Source: Bradyrhizobium oropedii (GTDB taxonomy: Bacteria > Pseudomonadota > Alphaproteobacteria > Rhizobiales > Xanthobacteraceae). Taken from it: a stretch of 64,000 bases of DNA. Within the stretch, counting starts at the first letter, position 1; the number at the start of each line of letters is the position of its first letter. Below are positions 1 through 9,431 of the stretch, piece after piece. Location: assembly GCF_020889685.1 (NCBI RefSeq), contig NZ_JACMYO010000010.1:20278-84277 (forward strand), written 5' to 3'. The translations under genes and the position numbers were made by a program. A model generated the notes under the pieces. The model was not told the DNA's origin, ran no database searches, and saw only the letters and a list, made by a program, of their open reading frames with translations.

Positions 1-1016
1 TTCTTGGTGAGATTGAGGTACTGGCTGGTCAGCGGCGGCACGATGACGCGCATCGCCTGCGGCACCACGATCAGCCGCAGCGTCGCGGCGCGGCTGAGGC
101 CGAGCGAGGAGCCCGCCTCCATCTGTCCCTTGTGGACCGACATGACGCCGGCGCGGACGATCTCGGCAATGAAGGCCCCCGTGTAGGTCGACAGCGCGAC
201 CGTCAGCGCAACGAATTCGGGGATGATCCGCGCGCCGCCGGCGAAGTTGAAGCCTTTCAGCTGCGGCAGCTCGAGCTTGAACGGCCAACCGAAGATCAGC
301 ATCGAGGCCAGCGGCAGTCCGACCAGGCAACCCAGCACATAGGGCCAGATCCGGATCATGTGCCCGCGCTGGAACAGGATACGCCGCGCGTGGTGCCGCA
401 AGCCCAACGCCACGACGATACCGGCCGCGAGCGCGGCGAGGAACGGATAGAGCCCCGGCTCGCTGACCGGCAGCGGCACGATGAGCCCGCGATTGTTGAG
501 GAAGAACGTGCTGAAGATCGAGATGCTCTGCCGCGGCGCCGGCAGCGCCGCGAGCACTGCCAGGTACCAGAACAGGATCTGGAACAAGACCGGCAGGTTC
601 CTGACGATCTCGACATAGATGCCGCCGATCCGCGACAGCACCCCGTTCGGCGACAACCGGCACAGCGCCACGATGAAGCCGATCACGGTGGCGAAGACGA
701 TGCCGATCACCGAGACCAGGATCGTGTTCAACAGACCGACGAAGAACACCCGCCAGTAGGTGTCGGAATTGTTGTAGGCGATCAGGCTCTGATTGACGTC
801 AAAGCCCGCATTGTAATTGAGGAAGCCGAAGCCCGACGCAATGTGCTGGGTCTCCAGGTTCGTGCGCGCATTCGCCACGATCTCATAGGCTATCCAGGCC
901 AGGATCGCGGCGAAGGCAATCTGTGCCGCAAAGCCGTTCCAGCCGGTCTTGCCGCCAAGCGCACGCTTGAGCCTGAGGGCAAATTGCAGCGGTGGTTTGC
1001 GGGGCGCGATGCTCAT
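1..1016 (-). CDS. aapQ: General L-amino acid ABC transporter permease AapQ (partial, runs off window)
   Basis: This is the inner-membrane permease of a general L-amino-acid ABC importer. The reading frame is open from an ATG at 1016 to the window edge, giving 338 codons without the C-terminus. It has an N-terminal membrane helix (FAAQIAFAAILAWIAYEIV), a long periplasmic segment, then repeated hydrophobic spans. Near the left edge is the EAA-type loop of polar amino-acid permeases (EAGSSLGLSRAATLRLIVVP). It lies 24 bp downstream of the binding protein gene aapJ on the same strand, the usual aapJ-aapQ-aapM-aapP order; aapM and aapP would lie left of the window. The gene assignment follows known aap loci; the substrate range is inferred. 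Confidence 0.9.
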   Translation of the reverse strand, partial: MSIAPRKPPLQFALRLKRALGGKTGWNGFAAQIAFAAILAWIAYEIVANARTNLETQHIASGFGFLNYNAGFDVNQSLIAYNNSDTYWRVFFVGLLNTILVSVIGIVFATVIGFIVALCRLSPNGVLSRIGGIYVEIVRNLPVLFQILFWYLAVLAALPAPRQSISIFSTFFLNNRGLIVPLPVSEPGLYPFLAALAAGIVVALGLRHHARRILFQRGHMIRIWPYVLGCLVGLPLASMLIFGWPFKLELPQLKGFNFAGGARIIPEFVALTVALSTYTGAFIAEIVRAGVMSVHKGQMEAGSSLGLSRAATLRLIVVPQAMRVIVPPLTSQYLNLTK

Positions 1017-1040
1017 CGCCGCAGCCGTTGGCCGGATCGA

Positions 1041-2057
1041 TCAGCGGATCGGCGGCGCGTACTGGATACCACCCTTGTTCCAGAGATTGTTGACGCCACG
1101 AGCGATGCCGAGCGGCGAGCCGGTGCCGACATTGCGCTCGAAGGTTTCGCCGTAATTGCCGACCGCCTTCACGATCCGCACCACCCAGTCCTTGGTGAGG
1201 CCGAGCTGTTCGCCGAGATTGCCGTCGGTGCCGAGCACCCGCTTCATCTCCGGCTTGTCCGATTTGAGCATGGTGTCGACGTTCTTCTGGGTGATGCCGA
1301 GCTCCTCGGCATTGATCATCGCAAACAGTGTCCACTTCACGATGTCGAACCACTGGTCGTCGCCGTGGCGCACCATCGGCCCCAGCGGCTCCTTGGAGAT
1401 GATTTCCGGGAGCACGATGTGATCGGCAGGGTTGGCGAGCTTCAGGCGGCTGGCATAGAGCCCCGAGGCGTCGTCGGTGAAGACGTCGCAGCGTCCGGAT
1501 TCATAGGCTTTGACGGCCTCGTCAATGCTGCCGAACGCGATCACCTCGTACTTCATGTTGTTGCCCTTGAAGAAGTCGGCGAGGTTCTGCTCCGTCGTGG
1601 TGCCGGTCTGCACGCAGACCGAGGCGCTGTTCAATTCCAGCGCCGAATTGACCTTGAGCGACTTCTTCACCATGAAGCCCTGCCCGTCATAATAGGTCAC
1701 GCCGGTGAAATTGGCGCCGAGCGAGGTGTCGCGCGACACGGTCCAGGTGGTGTTGCGCGACAGCACGTCGATCTCGCCGGACTGCAGCGCGGTGAAGCGA
1801 TCCTTCGCCGACAGCGGCACGAACTTGACCTTGGTCGGGTCGTCGAGCACCACGGCGGCAATGGCGCGGCAGACGTCGACGTCGATGCCGGTCCAGTTCC
1901 CCTTGTCGTCCGGCGCGGAGAAGCCCGGCAGGCCCTGGCTGACGCCGCAGGACAGCTGGCCCCTGTCCTTGATCGTCTTGAGGGTTTGCGCCGAGGCGGC
2001 CTGGCCCGACAGGGTGGCGGCAACGGCAAGAAAAACAGCCAGGGATGCGCATTTCAT
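1041..2057 (-). CDS. aapJ: General L-amino acid-binding periplasmic protein AapJ
   Basis: This is the periplasmic solute-binding subunit (338 aa) of the Aap transporter, which passes amino acids to AapQ/AapM. It starts with a signal peptide (MKCASLAVFLAVAATLSGQA, cleavage likely at ASA-Q). The mature part follows the family-3 binding-protein pattern, with TLKTIKDRGQLSCGV, GFSAPDDKGNWTGIDVDVCRAIAAA-like and SVCVQTGTTTEQNLADFF segments. Length and order match AapJ. It is the first gene of the operon and faces away from metC, so its promoter should lie in 2058-2384. Confidence 0.93.
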   Translation of the reverse strand: MKCASLAVFLAVAATLSGQAASAQTLKTIKDRGQLSCGVSQGLPGFSAPDDKGNWTGIDVDVCRAIAAVVLDDPTKVKFVPLSAKDRFTALQSGEIDVLSRNTTWTVSRDTSLGANFTGVTYYDGQGFMVKKSLKVNSALELNSASVCVQTGTTTEQNLADFFKGNNMKYEVIAFGSIDEAVKAYESGRCDVFTDDASGLYASRLKLANPADHIVLPEIISKEPLGPMVRHGDDQWFDIVKWTLFAMINAEELGITQKNVDTMLKSDKPEMKRVLGTDGNLGEQLGLTKDWVVRIVKAVGNYGETFERNVGTGSPLGIARGVNNLWNKGGIQYAPPIR

Positions 2058-2384
2058 GGGCAGGGCCTTTCAGGGTCGTCCGTTGGACGTTTGCTTTGTG
2101 ATCGCCTCGCGTTCGGGCCATCCCAATGATCCCTTGCAGCAAAAGATGCTGATCTGACAGTCAGTTTGACGTGCAAACCGGCCAGGCAACGGATCGTAGG
2201 TCGCGGCAGGCCCCTCAACGTGCGGCGACTGGTAGTTGCGGCGCATCACATAGCGACTGACGAGCCGGGTCAAGGGGTTGACGCATGTCTTCTACCTCTT
2301 GTTAGTAACACCTCCCGGCGTAGCCCTGTCTTCCCGACGCGGTGCGGCTGCGGCAAAAAGTCTAAAGTCTAACGGCAGCAATCC
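2058..2384. other. Divergent intergenic region between aapJ and metC
   Basis: This 327-bp stretch has no convincing gene. It must carry the promoters of aapJ (leftward) and metC (rightward). I looked for a SAM riboswitch upstream of metC and saw no clear conserved core. Confidence 0.5.
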
Positions 2385-3581
2385 ATGACCTCCTCTGACG
2401 GCTCCACGCCCTCCCGCTCGCAAGACGTCACGACCCGCCTGGTCACGGCCGGCCGCGACACCAAGGCCCAGAAGGGCTTCGTCAACCCGCCGGTGTTTCA
2501 CGGCTCGACCGTGCTCTATCCGAGCGCGGAGGACCTCCACGCCCATCGCGCCGAATTTACCTATGGCCGCCACGGCACCCCGACCACCCGGGCGCTACAG
2601 GACGTGCTGATGGCGCTGGAAGGCCCGCAATGCGCCGGCGTCGGCCTCGCCCCGTCGGGACTGTCCGCGATCAGCACGACGCTGCTCGCCGTGCTGAAGG
2701 CCGGCGACCATCTGCTGGTTTGCGACAATGCCTATCGGCCGACCCGCAACGTCTGCGAAAAGCTCCTGAGGCGCTACGGCATCGAGACCAGCTATTTCGA
2801 TCCGCTGATCGGCGCCGGCATCGCGGCGCTGTTCAAGCCGAACACCCGCGCCGTGCTGGTCGAGGCGCCCGGCTCGCAATCGTTCGAGATGCCCGACGTG
2901 CGCGCGATATCGGCCGTGGCGCATGCCCACGGCGCGCTGATGATCGATGACAACACATGGGCGACCCCGCTCTATCGCCGTTCGCTCGAACAAGGCATCG
3001 ACATCAGCATGCAGGCCGGCACCAAATATTTCAGCGGCCACTCCGACATCATGTTCGGCACCATCGCGGCCAACGCGAAGGCCTGGCCGCTGGTCCAGGA
3101 GGCGATCGGGGTGCTCGGCGTCTGCGTCGGCCCCGATGACGTCTACCTCGCGCTGCGCGGGCTACGCACGCTGTCGGTTCGACTTGCACAGCACCACCGC
3201 TCCGGGCTCGAGATGGCGCGCTGGCTTGCGGCGCGACCCGAGGTCGAACGCGTGCTGCACCCTGCCCTCGAGACCGATCCCGCGCACGCAATCTGGAAGC
3301 GCGACTTCACCGGCGCCTCCGGCCTGTTCAGCATCGTGCTGAAGCCGGTGCCGCAGACCGCGGTCGATGCGATGCTCAACACGCTCAAGCTGTTTGGCAT
3401 GGGCTTTTCGTGGGGCGGGTTCGAGAGCCTCGCCATCCCGTTCGATTGCAGCGACTATCGCACCGCGACCAAATGGTCGCCGGGCGGACCGACGCTGCGG
3501 CTGCATATCGGGCTCGAAAGCCTCGACGATCTCAAAGCCGATCTCGATCGCGGGTTTGCGGCGTTGAAGGCTGCGCGCTGA
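2385..3581 (+). CDS. metC: Cystathionine beta-lyase (Cys/Met metabolism PLP enzyme)
   Basis: This cytosolic PLP enzyme (398 aa) should cleave cystathionine to homocysteine, pyruvate and ammonia in methionine synthesis. The family signature is clear. The TYGRHGTPTTRALQ segment is near residue 62, a phosphate-binding LAPSGLSAISTTLLA region is near 88, and the PLP-binding lysine lies in the SMQAGTKYFSGHSD motif near residue 215. The C-terminal domain contains WGGFESLAIP, typical of MetC as opposed to gamma-synthases. The gene stands alone, divergent from aapJ. Cystathionine gamma-lyase activity cannot be excluded from sequence alone. Confidence 0.92.
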   Translation: MTSSDGSTPSRSQDVTTRLVTAGRDTKAQKGFVNPPVFHGSTVLYPSAEDLHAHRAEFTYGRHGTPTTRALQDVLMALEGPQCAGVGLAPSGLSAISTTLLAVLKAGDHLLVCDNAYRPTRNVCEKLLRRYGIETSYFDPLIGAGIAALFKPNTRAVLVEAPGSQSFEMPDVRAISAVAHAHGALMIDDNTWATPLYRRSLEQGIDISMQAGTKYFSGHSDIMFGTIAANAKAWPLVQEAIGVLGVCVGPDDVYLALRGLRTLSVRLAQHHRSGLEMARWLAARPEVERVLHPALETDPAHAIWKRDFTGASGLFSIVLKPVPQTAVDAMLNTLKLFGMGFSWGGFESLAIPFDCSDYRTATKWSPGGPTLRLHIGLESLDDLKADLDRGFAALKAAR

Positions 3582-3867
3582 TCCGTCGGCGCGGACTACA
3601 CGTTAGCCGAGATTAACCACAAGCGACCGGCCGTGACGCGGCATTGCGACCCGCGTCCCGTGCATCGAGTACGCGCGATCTCCGGGATTCTGCGGAGATG
3701 TGACGGCGCCGATAAACTCGCCGTTCACCATCCCCACCAATCCCTTAATTGTCCGGACGTTCCATCAAGTTCCCTTATACTTTTGCGGCCGTAGTGATGC
3801 TCCCGGGAAGGGCTGTCGGTGCCGCAAGGACGTGACTGCCCTGAGTTAAGGGCATTCAGACAATCGC

Positions 3868-4671
3868 ATGAAGACGGCACGCATCGTGGTCCTCGGCATC
3901 GCCGGCGTCGCAGGCCTCGCAGCCATGTATCTCGCGAGCGTTGGCGATCGCAAACCGGCGCCGGTCGCGCCGCCAGTCGCACAGCTCCCGACCGTCGAGG
4001 TGCTGGTGGCGAAGTCCGACATCGGCCTCGGCCAGTCGGTCAAAGCCGAAGACGTGCAATGGCAGCGCTGGCCCGCTGAAACCGCAAGCGCGGCGTTCAT
4101 CCGTCACGACACCAATGCCAATGCCATGGCCGACGTGATCGGCTCGATCGCACGCGCTCCTTTCATCATCGGCGAACCGATCCGCGACCAGAAATTGGTC
4201 AAGGCCAATGGAAGCGGCTTCATGGCCGCGATCCTGCCGTCCGGCATGCGCGCGATCTCCACGGAAATCTCGCCGGAGACCGGCGCCGGCGGCTTCATCC
4301 TGCCGAACGACCGCGTCGATGTGATCCTGTCGCGACGCGACAAGAACCCCGATCAACAGCAGGGTAACCGCGACATCATCACCACCGAAATACTGCTGTC
4401 CAACGTCCGCGTGCTGGCGATCGACCAGGCGCCGAAAGAGAAGGACGGCAACAACTCCCTCGTCGGCAAGACCGTGACACTCGAGCTCAAGCCCGAACAG
4501 GCCGAGACGCTCGCGCGCGCCCGGCAGAGCGGCACGCTGGCGCTGGCGCTGCGCAGCATCGCCGACATCAATGAGACGATCGACGAGACCAGAGACCAGG
4601 CCCCGAAGCGGGGCGAGAGCATCAAGGTGGTGCGCTTCGGCATCCCTAGCGCTCAGACGACACAGAAGTGA
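3868..4671 (+). CDS. cpaB: Flp pilus assembly protein CpaB/RcpC
   Basis: A 267-aa inner-membrane-anchored periplasmic protein of the Flp/Tad pilus system. It has one N-terminal membrane segment (VVLGIAGVAGLAAMYLASV) and then the SAF-like domain VEVLVAKSDIGLGQSVKAEDVQW. Next come the typical FIIGEPIRDQKLV and GMRAISTEISPETGAGGFILPNDRVDVIL stretches, which match the CpaB pattern. It is the first gene of a cpaBCDE run, 13 bp before cpaC. CpaB is thought to support the CpaC secretin channel. No prepilin peptidase (cpaA) or pilin gene precedes it here. Confidence 0.93.
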   Translation: MKTARIVVLGIAGVAGLAAMYLASVGDRKPAPVAPPVAQLPTVEVLVAKSDIGLGQSVKAEDVQWQRWPAETASAAFIRHDTNANAMADVIGSIARAPFIIGEPIRDQKLVKANGSGFMAAILPSGMRAISTEISPETGAGGFILPNDRVDVILSRRDKNPDQQQGNRDIITTEILLSNVRVLAIDQAPKEKDGNNSLVGKTVTLELKPEQAETLARARQSGTLALALRSIADINETIDETRDQAPKRGESIKVVRFGIPSAQTTQK

Positions 4672-4684
4672 TGGGGGCTTCGAT

Positions 4685-6154
4685 ATGACAACGGGTGCAA
4701 AACAACTGGCGACGCGGACCACGCTGGTCCGTTCGCTGTCATTCTCGGCGGTTACCGCCCTGATGCTGATCCCGGCTCTCGCCGGCGCGACCGATCCCGA
4801 CAAGAACTCGGACGTCGCAGTGACGAGCAGCATTTCCGCCAAGATGCGCTCCGTCTCGCTCGGCGTCGGCAAGTCGGTGGTGGTCGACCTGCCGCGCGAG
4901 GCCAAGGACGTCCTGGTCGCCGATCCCAAGATCGCCAACGCCGTGATCCGCTCGGCGCAGCGCGCCTATATCATCGGCGCGGCGGTCGGCCAGACCAACG
5001 TGGTGTTCTTCGACGCCGAAGGCAACCAGGTCGCGTCCTACGACATCGCCATCAAGCGCGACCTCAACGGCATGCGCGCCGCATTGAAGCAGATGCTGCC
5101 CGGCGTCCAGATCGAAGGCGTCGGCGACAGCGTGGTGCTGACCGGCACGGTGGCGAGCCCGGTCGAAGCCCAGCAGGCCGGCGACATCGCCGCGAAGCTC
5201 GTCGGCAGCGCCGAGAAGGTCGTCAATTCCATCGTGGTGCGCGGTCGCGACCAGGTGATGTTGAAAGTCACCGTCGCCGAAGTGCGCCGGGATGTCGTCA
5301 AGCAGCTCGGCGTCGATCTCAGTGCCAACATGAATTACGGCACCGCCGCGGTGGTCTTCAACAACGCCAACGCCTTCACCGCCAACAACGGACCGCTCGC
5401 GCCCAGCAACGTGCTGGCCGGTGCGGCCCTGAACAAGCTCGGCGTGCCGACCGTCACCGCGACGCTGCGCGCGATGGAAAACGCAGGCGTCGTGAAGACG
5501 CTGGCCGAGCCCAACCTCACGGCGATCTCCGGCGAGTCCGCGACCTTCGTCTCGGGCGGCGAGTTTCCAATTCCGACCGGCGTCACCTGTCAGACCACGA
5601 CGTCAGGCACGATCGGCAATTGCGTCCAGACCGTCAGCTTCAAGAAGTTCGGTATCTCGCTCAACTTCACTCCCGTGGTGCTGTCCGAGGGACGCATCAG
5701 CCTGAAGGTGATGACCGAAGTGTCCGAAGTCTCGATGGACAACGCGTTGACCGGCGGCCAGGGCGGCACGACGATCCCCTCGATCAAGACCCGCCGCGCC
5801 GACACCACGCTGGAGGTGCCCTCCGGCGGCTCGATCGCGATGGCCGGATTGATCCAGGAGCAGACCAAGCAGGCCATCAACGGAATGCCGGGTGTCGATC
5901 AGATCCCGGTCCTCGGCCAGCTGTTCAGGAGCCAGGACTTCGTCAACAACGAGACCGAGCTCATGGTCATCGTGACGCCCTACGTGGTGCGCGCCGTTGC
6001 GCAGAAGGAATTGTCCCGTCCGGACGACGGATTTGCCCCGGCCTCCGACGCACAGTCGGCGCTGCTGGCGCGCGTCAATCGCATCTACGGCGTTGCCGCC
6101 CGTGCCGAGCCGATCGGCGCCACGCCGGTCAATTTCGGCTTCATCATCGACTGA
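4685..6154 (+). CDS. cpaC: Flp pilus secretin CpaC
   Basis: This is the outer-membrane secretin of the Flp/Tad pilus (489 aa from the ATG at 4685, which follows cpaB by 13 bp; the open frame reaches further upstream but would overlap cpaB). It has a signal peptide ending near LAGA, then a pilus N-domain (SVSLGVGKSVVVDLPREAKDVLVADPKIANAVI). A BON-like segment contains VVLTGTVASPVEAQQA. The C-terminal secretin domain carries TLAEPNLTAISGESATFVSGGEFP and the closing VPVLGQLFRSQDF-like motif (IPVLGQLFRSQDFVNNETELMVIVTPYVV). These are hallmark GspD/CpaC features. Confidence 0.95.
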   Translation: MTTGAKQLATRTTLVRSLSFSAVTALMLIPALAGATDPDKNSDVAVTSSISAKMRSVSLGVGKSVVVDLPREAKDVLVADPKIANAVIRSAQRAYIIGAAVGQTNVVFFDAEGNQVASYDIAIKRDLNGMRAALKQMLPGVQIEGVGDSVVLTGTVASPVEAQQAGDIAAKLVGSAEKVVNSIVVRGRDQVMLKVTVAEVRRDVVKQLGVDLSANMNYGTAAVVFNNANAFTANNGPLAPSNVLAGAALNKLGVPTVTATLRAMENAGVVKTLAEPNLTAISGESATFVSGGEFPIPTGVTCQTTTSGTIGNCVQTVSFKKFGISLNFTPVVLSEGRISLKVMTEVSEVSMDNALTGGQGGTTIPSIKTRRADTTLEVPSGGSIAMAGLIQEQTKQAINGMPGVDQIPVLGQLFRSQDFVNNETELMVIVTPYVVRAVAQKELSRPDDGFAPASDAQSALLARVNRIYGVAARAEPIGATPVNFGFIID

Positions 6155-6183
6155 GGCGCGAACCTGAAGGGTTGGGGGATCCT

Positions 6184-6927
6184 ATGATGATACGCAACAC
6201 ACAAGCCGGATATACGAGGTCGCTGTCGCTCTGCGGCGCACTCGTCGCCACGGCGATCGCGCTCGGCGGCTGCAATCTGACCGGCGACAATCTTGCCACC
6301 GGCACCGTACCCGACGACTACCGGCAACGGCATCCGATCGCGATCACCGAGGGTGAGCAGTCGATCGTCGTGTTCGTGGGCCATGCCCGCGGCAATCTCA
6401 CCGAAACGCAGCGCGACGACGTGATGGGGCTGGCCCGCACCTGGCGCCGTGAAGGCACCGGCGCGATCGCGATCGATGTGCCGGCCGACACCTCGAACAC
6501 GCGCTCGACGCAGGCGGTGTACCAGGAGATCCGCGGCGTGCTGGCGTCGATGGGCGTGCCTGCGCACGCCATCACCCGGCGGTCCTATCACGCCGACGAC
6601 CCGCGCGCGCTCCCGACCATTCGCCTCAGCTATCCGAAGATGGCCGCGGTCGCCGGACCCTGCGGCGTGTGGCCGAGCGACCTTGGTCCCTCGATCTACA
6701 ATCCCGGTTACAGCGAGAACAAGCAGTACGAGAATTTCGGCTGCGCCACGCAACGCAACCTCGCCGCGATGGTCGCCAATCCGTCCGACCTCGAACAGCC
6801 GCGGACCGAGACCGCCGCCTACACGCCGCGCCGGTCGATCGCATTCCAGAAATACCGCAAGGGTGAGTCGACCGCGACCACCTACCCCGAAGCCGATAGA
6901 GCGAAACTGAGCGACGCCGGGAAATGA
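6184..6927 (+). CDS. cpaD: Pilus assembly lipoprotein CpaD
   Basis: A 247-aa lipoprotein with a signal peptide and lipobox (ALGGC, Cys near residue 30). The CpaD family pattern follows: DDYRQRHPIAITEGEQSIVVFVG, then the C-terminal CGVWPSDLGPSIYNPGYSENKQYENFGCATQRNLAAMVANPSDL, with paired cysteines. CpaD is thought to help localise the CpaC secretin. The stop overlaps the cpaE start by 4 nt (ATGA), so the two are likely translationally coupled. Confidence 0.93.
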   Translation: MMIRNTQAGYTRSLSLCGALVATAIALGGCNLTGDNLATGTVPDDYRQRHPIAITEGEQSIVVFVGHARGNLTETQRDDVMGLARTWRREGTGAIAIDVPADTSNTRSTQAVYQEIRGVLASMGVPAHAITRRSYHADDPRALPTIRLSYPKMAAVAGPCGVWPSDLGPSIYNPGYSENKQYENFGCATQRNLAAMVANPSDLEQPRTETAAYTPRRSIAFQKYRKGESTATTYPEADRAKLSDAGK

Positions 6928-8192
6928 CCGAACAGCAGGACGAACCGCAGCACGCCCACGACCACATCGCGCCGGCACCGCGGATTTCCGTGCAGGCCTT
7001 CTGCGCCAGCGTCGCGACGGCCACGACCGCGCGCGCCGCCGCCGAAGACCGCCGGCTGGCCAAGGCTCACCTCTCCGTCCACATGGGCGGCATCGCAGCG
7101 GCGATCGACACCTATCACAAGGCACCGACGCCCAACGTCATCATGCTGGAGACCGAGCCGGACAACGATTTCCTCGCCGGTCTCGACGAACTCGCCACGG
7201 TCTGCGATCCCGGCACCCGCGTTGTCGTGCTCGGCACGCCGGGCGAAGCTGCGCCGTATCGCGAATTGGTCCGGCGCGGCGTCAACGACTACGTCATCGG
7301 GCCGGTCAAGGTGCTCGACATCGTCCGCTCGATCTGCAGCCTGTTCTCGTCCTCGGAAGCGGTCTCGGTCGGTCGCCTGATCGCGGTCGCGGGCGCCAAG
7401 GGTGGCGTCGGCGCCTCGACCATCGCCCATAATGTCGCCTGGACCATCGCGCGCGACCTCGGGCTGGATTCGGTCGTGGTGGATCTCGACCTCGCCTTCG
7501 GCACCGCCGGGCTCGACTACAACCAGGATCCGACACAGGGCATCGCCAACGCGGTGTTCGCACCCGAGCGTCCGGACAGCGCCTTCATGGAACGCCTGCT
7601 GGCAAAGTGCGGCGACCATCTCAGCCTGCTGGCGGCCCCGGCCACCCTCGACCAGGTCTATGATTTCGGCGCCGAGGCGTTCGATGCCATCTTCGACACG
7701 ATGCGCATGACCACGTCCTGCATCGTGCTCGACGTCCCGCATCAATGGACCGCCTGGACCAAACGCGTGCTGGTCGGCGCCGACGATATCCTGATCGTCG
7801 CCGAGCCCGACCTTGCCAACATGCGCAACACCAAGAACATGATGAACTTGCTCCGGACCGCGCGTCCCAATGACCGGCCGCCGCTCTACTGCCTGAACCA
7901 GGTCGGCATGTCGAAGCGCCCCGAGATCGAGGTCAAGGATTTCGCCAAGACGATCGAGAGCCAGCCGATCGCGTCCATTCCGTTCGATTGCAGGCTGTTC
8001 GGCGAAGCCGCCAACAACGGCCAGATGATCGCGGAAGTCTCCGCGCGTCATCGCACCACAAAGACGTTCCTGCGGATCGCGCAGCGCCTCACCGGCCGTC
8101 CCGATCTCGCCGAGGCCCGCGAGTCGTTCCTGTCGCCGATCCTCAAGAAGCTGCAGTCGCGTCGGAACGACGGCCGCCGCGCTGCCGGCTAG
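6924..8192 (+). CDS. cpaE: Pilus assembly ATPase-like protein CpaE (MinD/ParA family)
   Basis: A 422-aa cytoplasmic protein that guides pilus assembly to the pole in Caulobacter. The N-terminal ~130 residues resemble a receiver domain without clear phosphorylation chemistry. The ParA/MinD-type NTPase follows with a deviant Walker A (AGAKGGVGASTIA, near residue 160) and VVVDLDLAFGTAGLDYNQDP, a Walker B-like stretch. It ends the cpaBCDE run. The expected next gene, cpaF, is absent: the next gene is a TPR protein on the other strand. Confidence 0.93.
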   Translation: MTEQQDEPQHAHDHIAPAPRISVQAFCASVATATTARAAAEDRRLAKAHLSVHMGGIAAAIDTYHKAPTPNVIMLETEPDNDFLAGLDELATVCDPGTRVVVLGTPGEAAPYRELVRRGVNDYVIGPVKVLDIVRSICSLFSSSEAVSVGRLIAVAGAKGGVGASTIAHNVAWTIARDLGLDSVVVDLDLAFGTAGLDYNQDPTQGIANAVFAPERPDSAFMERLLAKCGDHLSLLAAPATLDQVYDFGAEAFDAIFDTMRMTTSCIVLDVPHQWTAWTKRVLVGADDILIVAEPDLANMRNTKNMMNLLRTARPNDRPPLYCLNQVGMSKRPEIEVKDFAKTIESQPIASIPFDCRLFGEAANNGQMIAEVSARHRTTKTFLRIAQRLTGRPDLAEARESFLSPILKKLQSRRNDGRRAAG

Positions 8193-8221
8193 CAGCCGTC
8201 CTGATTTCGCGTGAAGACGCT

Positions 8222-9046
8222 CTAGTCGCGGCGGCTGGCCGCGACCGGGATCTTGTCAGAATCGGTCCGGCTCGCATCCCTGCGCGCCAACAGCCGCTTC
8301 AGCGCGGCAACGTTCGCTGAGCCCTGCTCCGGCGGCAAATCGGCCTTCATGATGGTCTCAGCTTCGGCCTGGCGGCCCTGCAGGCCGACCACGACGGCGA
8401 GATTGGTCCGCACCCGCATGTCCCCGGGTGCGCGCTCCCGGGCGCGGCGCAGCGTCTCCTCGGCCTTCGGCAGGTCCTTCGACAGCAGATAGGACAGGCC
8501 GAGATTGGAGAGCACCGACGGATCGTCGGGCACGATCTTCAGCGCGCTCGAATAATACTGGCGGGCCTCGTCATGGCGATCGAGTTGATCGAGCACGGCG
8601 CCCTGCGCGGACAGGATGCGCCAGTCCGGGTCTTCCGGGGTGTGGGCGCGTCCGAGCACGTCGAATGCCTGCTGGAAATTGCCGTTGTCGGCGAGCGCCC
8701 GTCCATAGCTCGCGAGCAGCGCCTTGTTGCTGGGCTGTGCCAGTACGGCCTGCTCCATGACCGCGACGGCCTGTGCCCGCTGGCCGGTGGCGCGCAGCGC
8801 CCGGGCGTATTTCAGCGCGGCGTCGGTGTCTTTCGGGTTGGCCCGGACACGCTCGTGGTAGGTTGCGATGTCGCTCCGGGGATCGGCCGGGGCCGGCGTG
8901 GCCTCCGCCGTATCGCCCAATGACCCGGTGATGTCGGATGGCCCCGAGGTCTGACAGGCGGATAGGCCAATCAGCAGGATGACGGCAGATACCGAGCCGG
9001 CGAGATGGCGCACGCGGCCTGGAGGTCGGGGTAGTTTCTCGGACAT
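8222..9046 (-). CDS. TadD-like tetratricopeptide lipoprotein
   Basis: A 274-aa lipoprotein with TPR repeats, resembling TadD, a Flp pilus assembly factor. From the ATG at 9046 it has a signal peptide with lipobox LSAC (Cys 31); a GTG at 9085 would add 13 residues. At least four TPR units follow (for example DAALKYARALRATGQRAQAV, NKALLASYGRALADNGNFQQAF, PSVLSNLGLSYLLSKDLPKAEETL). It is convergent with cpaE, and the neighbourhood supports a pilus role. Other TPR lipoproteins look alike, so the TadD label is probable only. Confidence 0.82.
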   Translation of the reverse strand: MSEKLPRPPGRVRHLAGSVSAVILLIGLSACQTSGPSDITGSLGDTAEATPAPADPRSDIATYHERVRANPKDTDAALKYARALRATGQRAQAVAVMEQAVLAQPSNKALLASYGRALADNGNFQQAFDVLGRAHTPEDPDWRILSAQGAVLDQLDRHDEARQYYSSALKIVPDDPSVLSNLGLSYLLSKDLPKAEETLRRARERAPGDMRVRTNLAVVVGLQGRQAEAETIMKADLPPEQGSANVAALKRLLARRDASRTDSDKIPVAASRRD

Positions 9047-9185
9047 CAATGAGACTCGGAACAGCGAAGGTTCCGGGATGCTCACAGCTTAACCCTAAGT
9101 TCCGGTTAAGGATGCCATCATCTCGCCGTCATCCGGCCCAGAAGCGGTGCCGGACGCCTGGCGGGAAGTCAGCCTGGCCGCTGGC

Positions 9186-9431
9186 TCAGTCGACGAACTG
9201 GGCGCCGAATTCGTGCCCGATCCGCCAAGCCAGACGGCACTGCCGCGGGCTGCCACTCGAGAGGATGATGGTGAATTCCGGCGGAATCTCGAGATATTCG
9301 GCGATCACCTTGACGCCACCCGCCGAGATGTCGGTAATCATGCAGTCACGTGGCAACGACCCCGTGCCCAATTGAATTTTTGCGACGCTCCGGCACTCGC
9401 GGCGTTCGCTCTTGCGGCGATTCACAAACAT
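9186..9431 (-). CDS. PilZ domain protein
   Basis: An 81-aa cytoplasmic protein consisting almost only of a PilZ domain, the c-di-GMP-binding fold. The two PilZ motifs are visible: an RxxxR-type N-terminal motif (NRRKSERRECR) and the D-x-S-x-x-G motif (DISAGGVKV). The ATG at 9431 is preceded by a GGGGA ribosome-binding site; upstream in-frame starts at 9494 and 9536 are less likely. Its position beside pilus genes fits c-di-GMP control of surface behaviour, but that link is inferred. Confidence 0.82.
   Translation of the reverse strand: MFVNRRKSERRECRSVAKIQLGTGSLPRDCMITDISAGGVKVIAEYLEIPPEFTIILSSGSPRQCRLAWRIGHEFGAQFVD

Noticed and set aside
132..2129. 665-codon plus-strand frame
   Set aside because: It is antisense to aapQ and aapJ, which have clear family motifs. 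Its protein is low-complexity Arg/Asp/Glu-rich, typical of a shadow frame in high-GC DNA.
2240..2384. SAM riboswitch upstream of metC
   Set aside because: I looked for a SAM-II-type core and could not assemble the conserved pairing. A covariance-model search would settle it.
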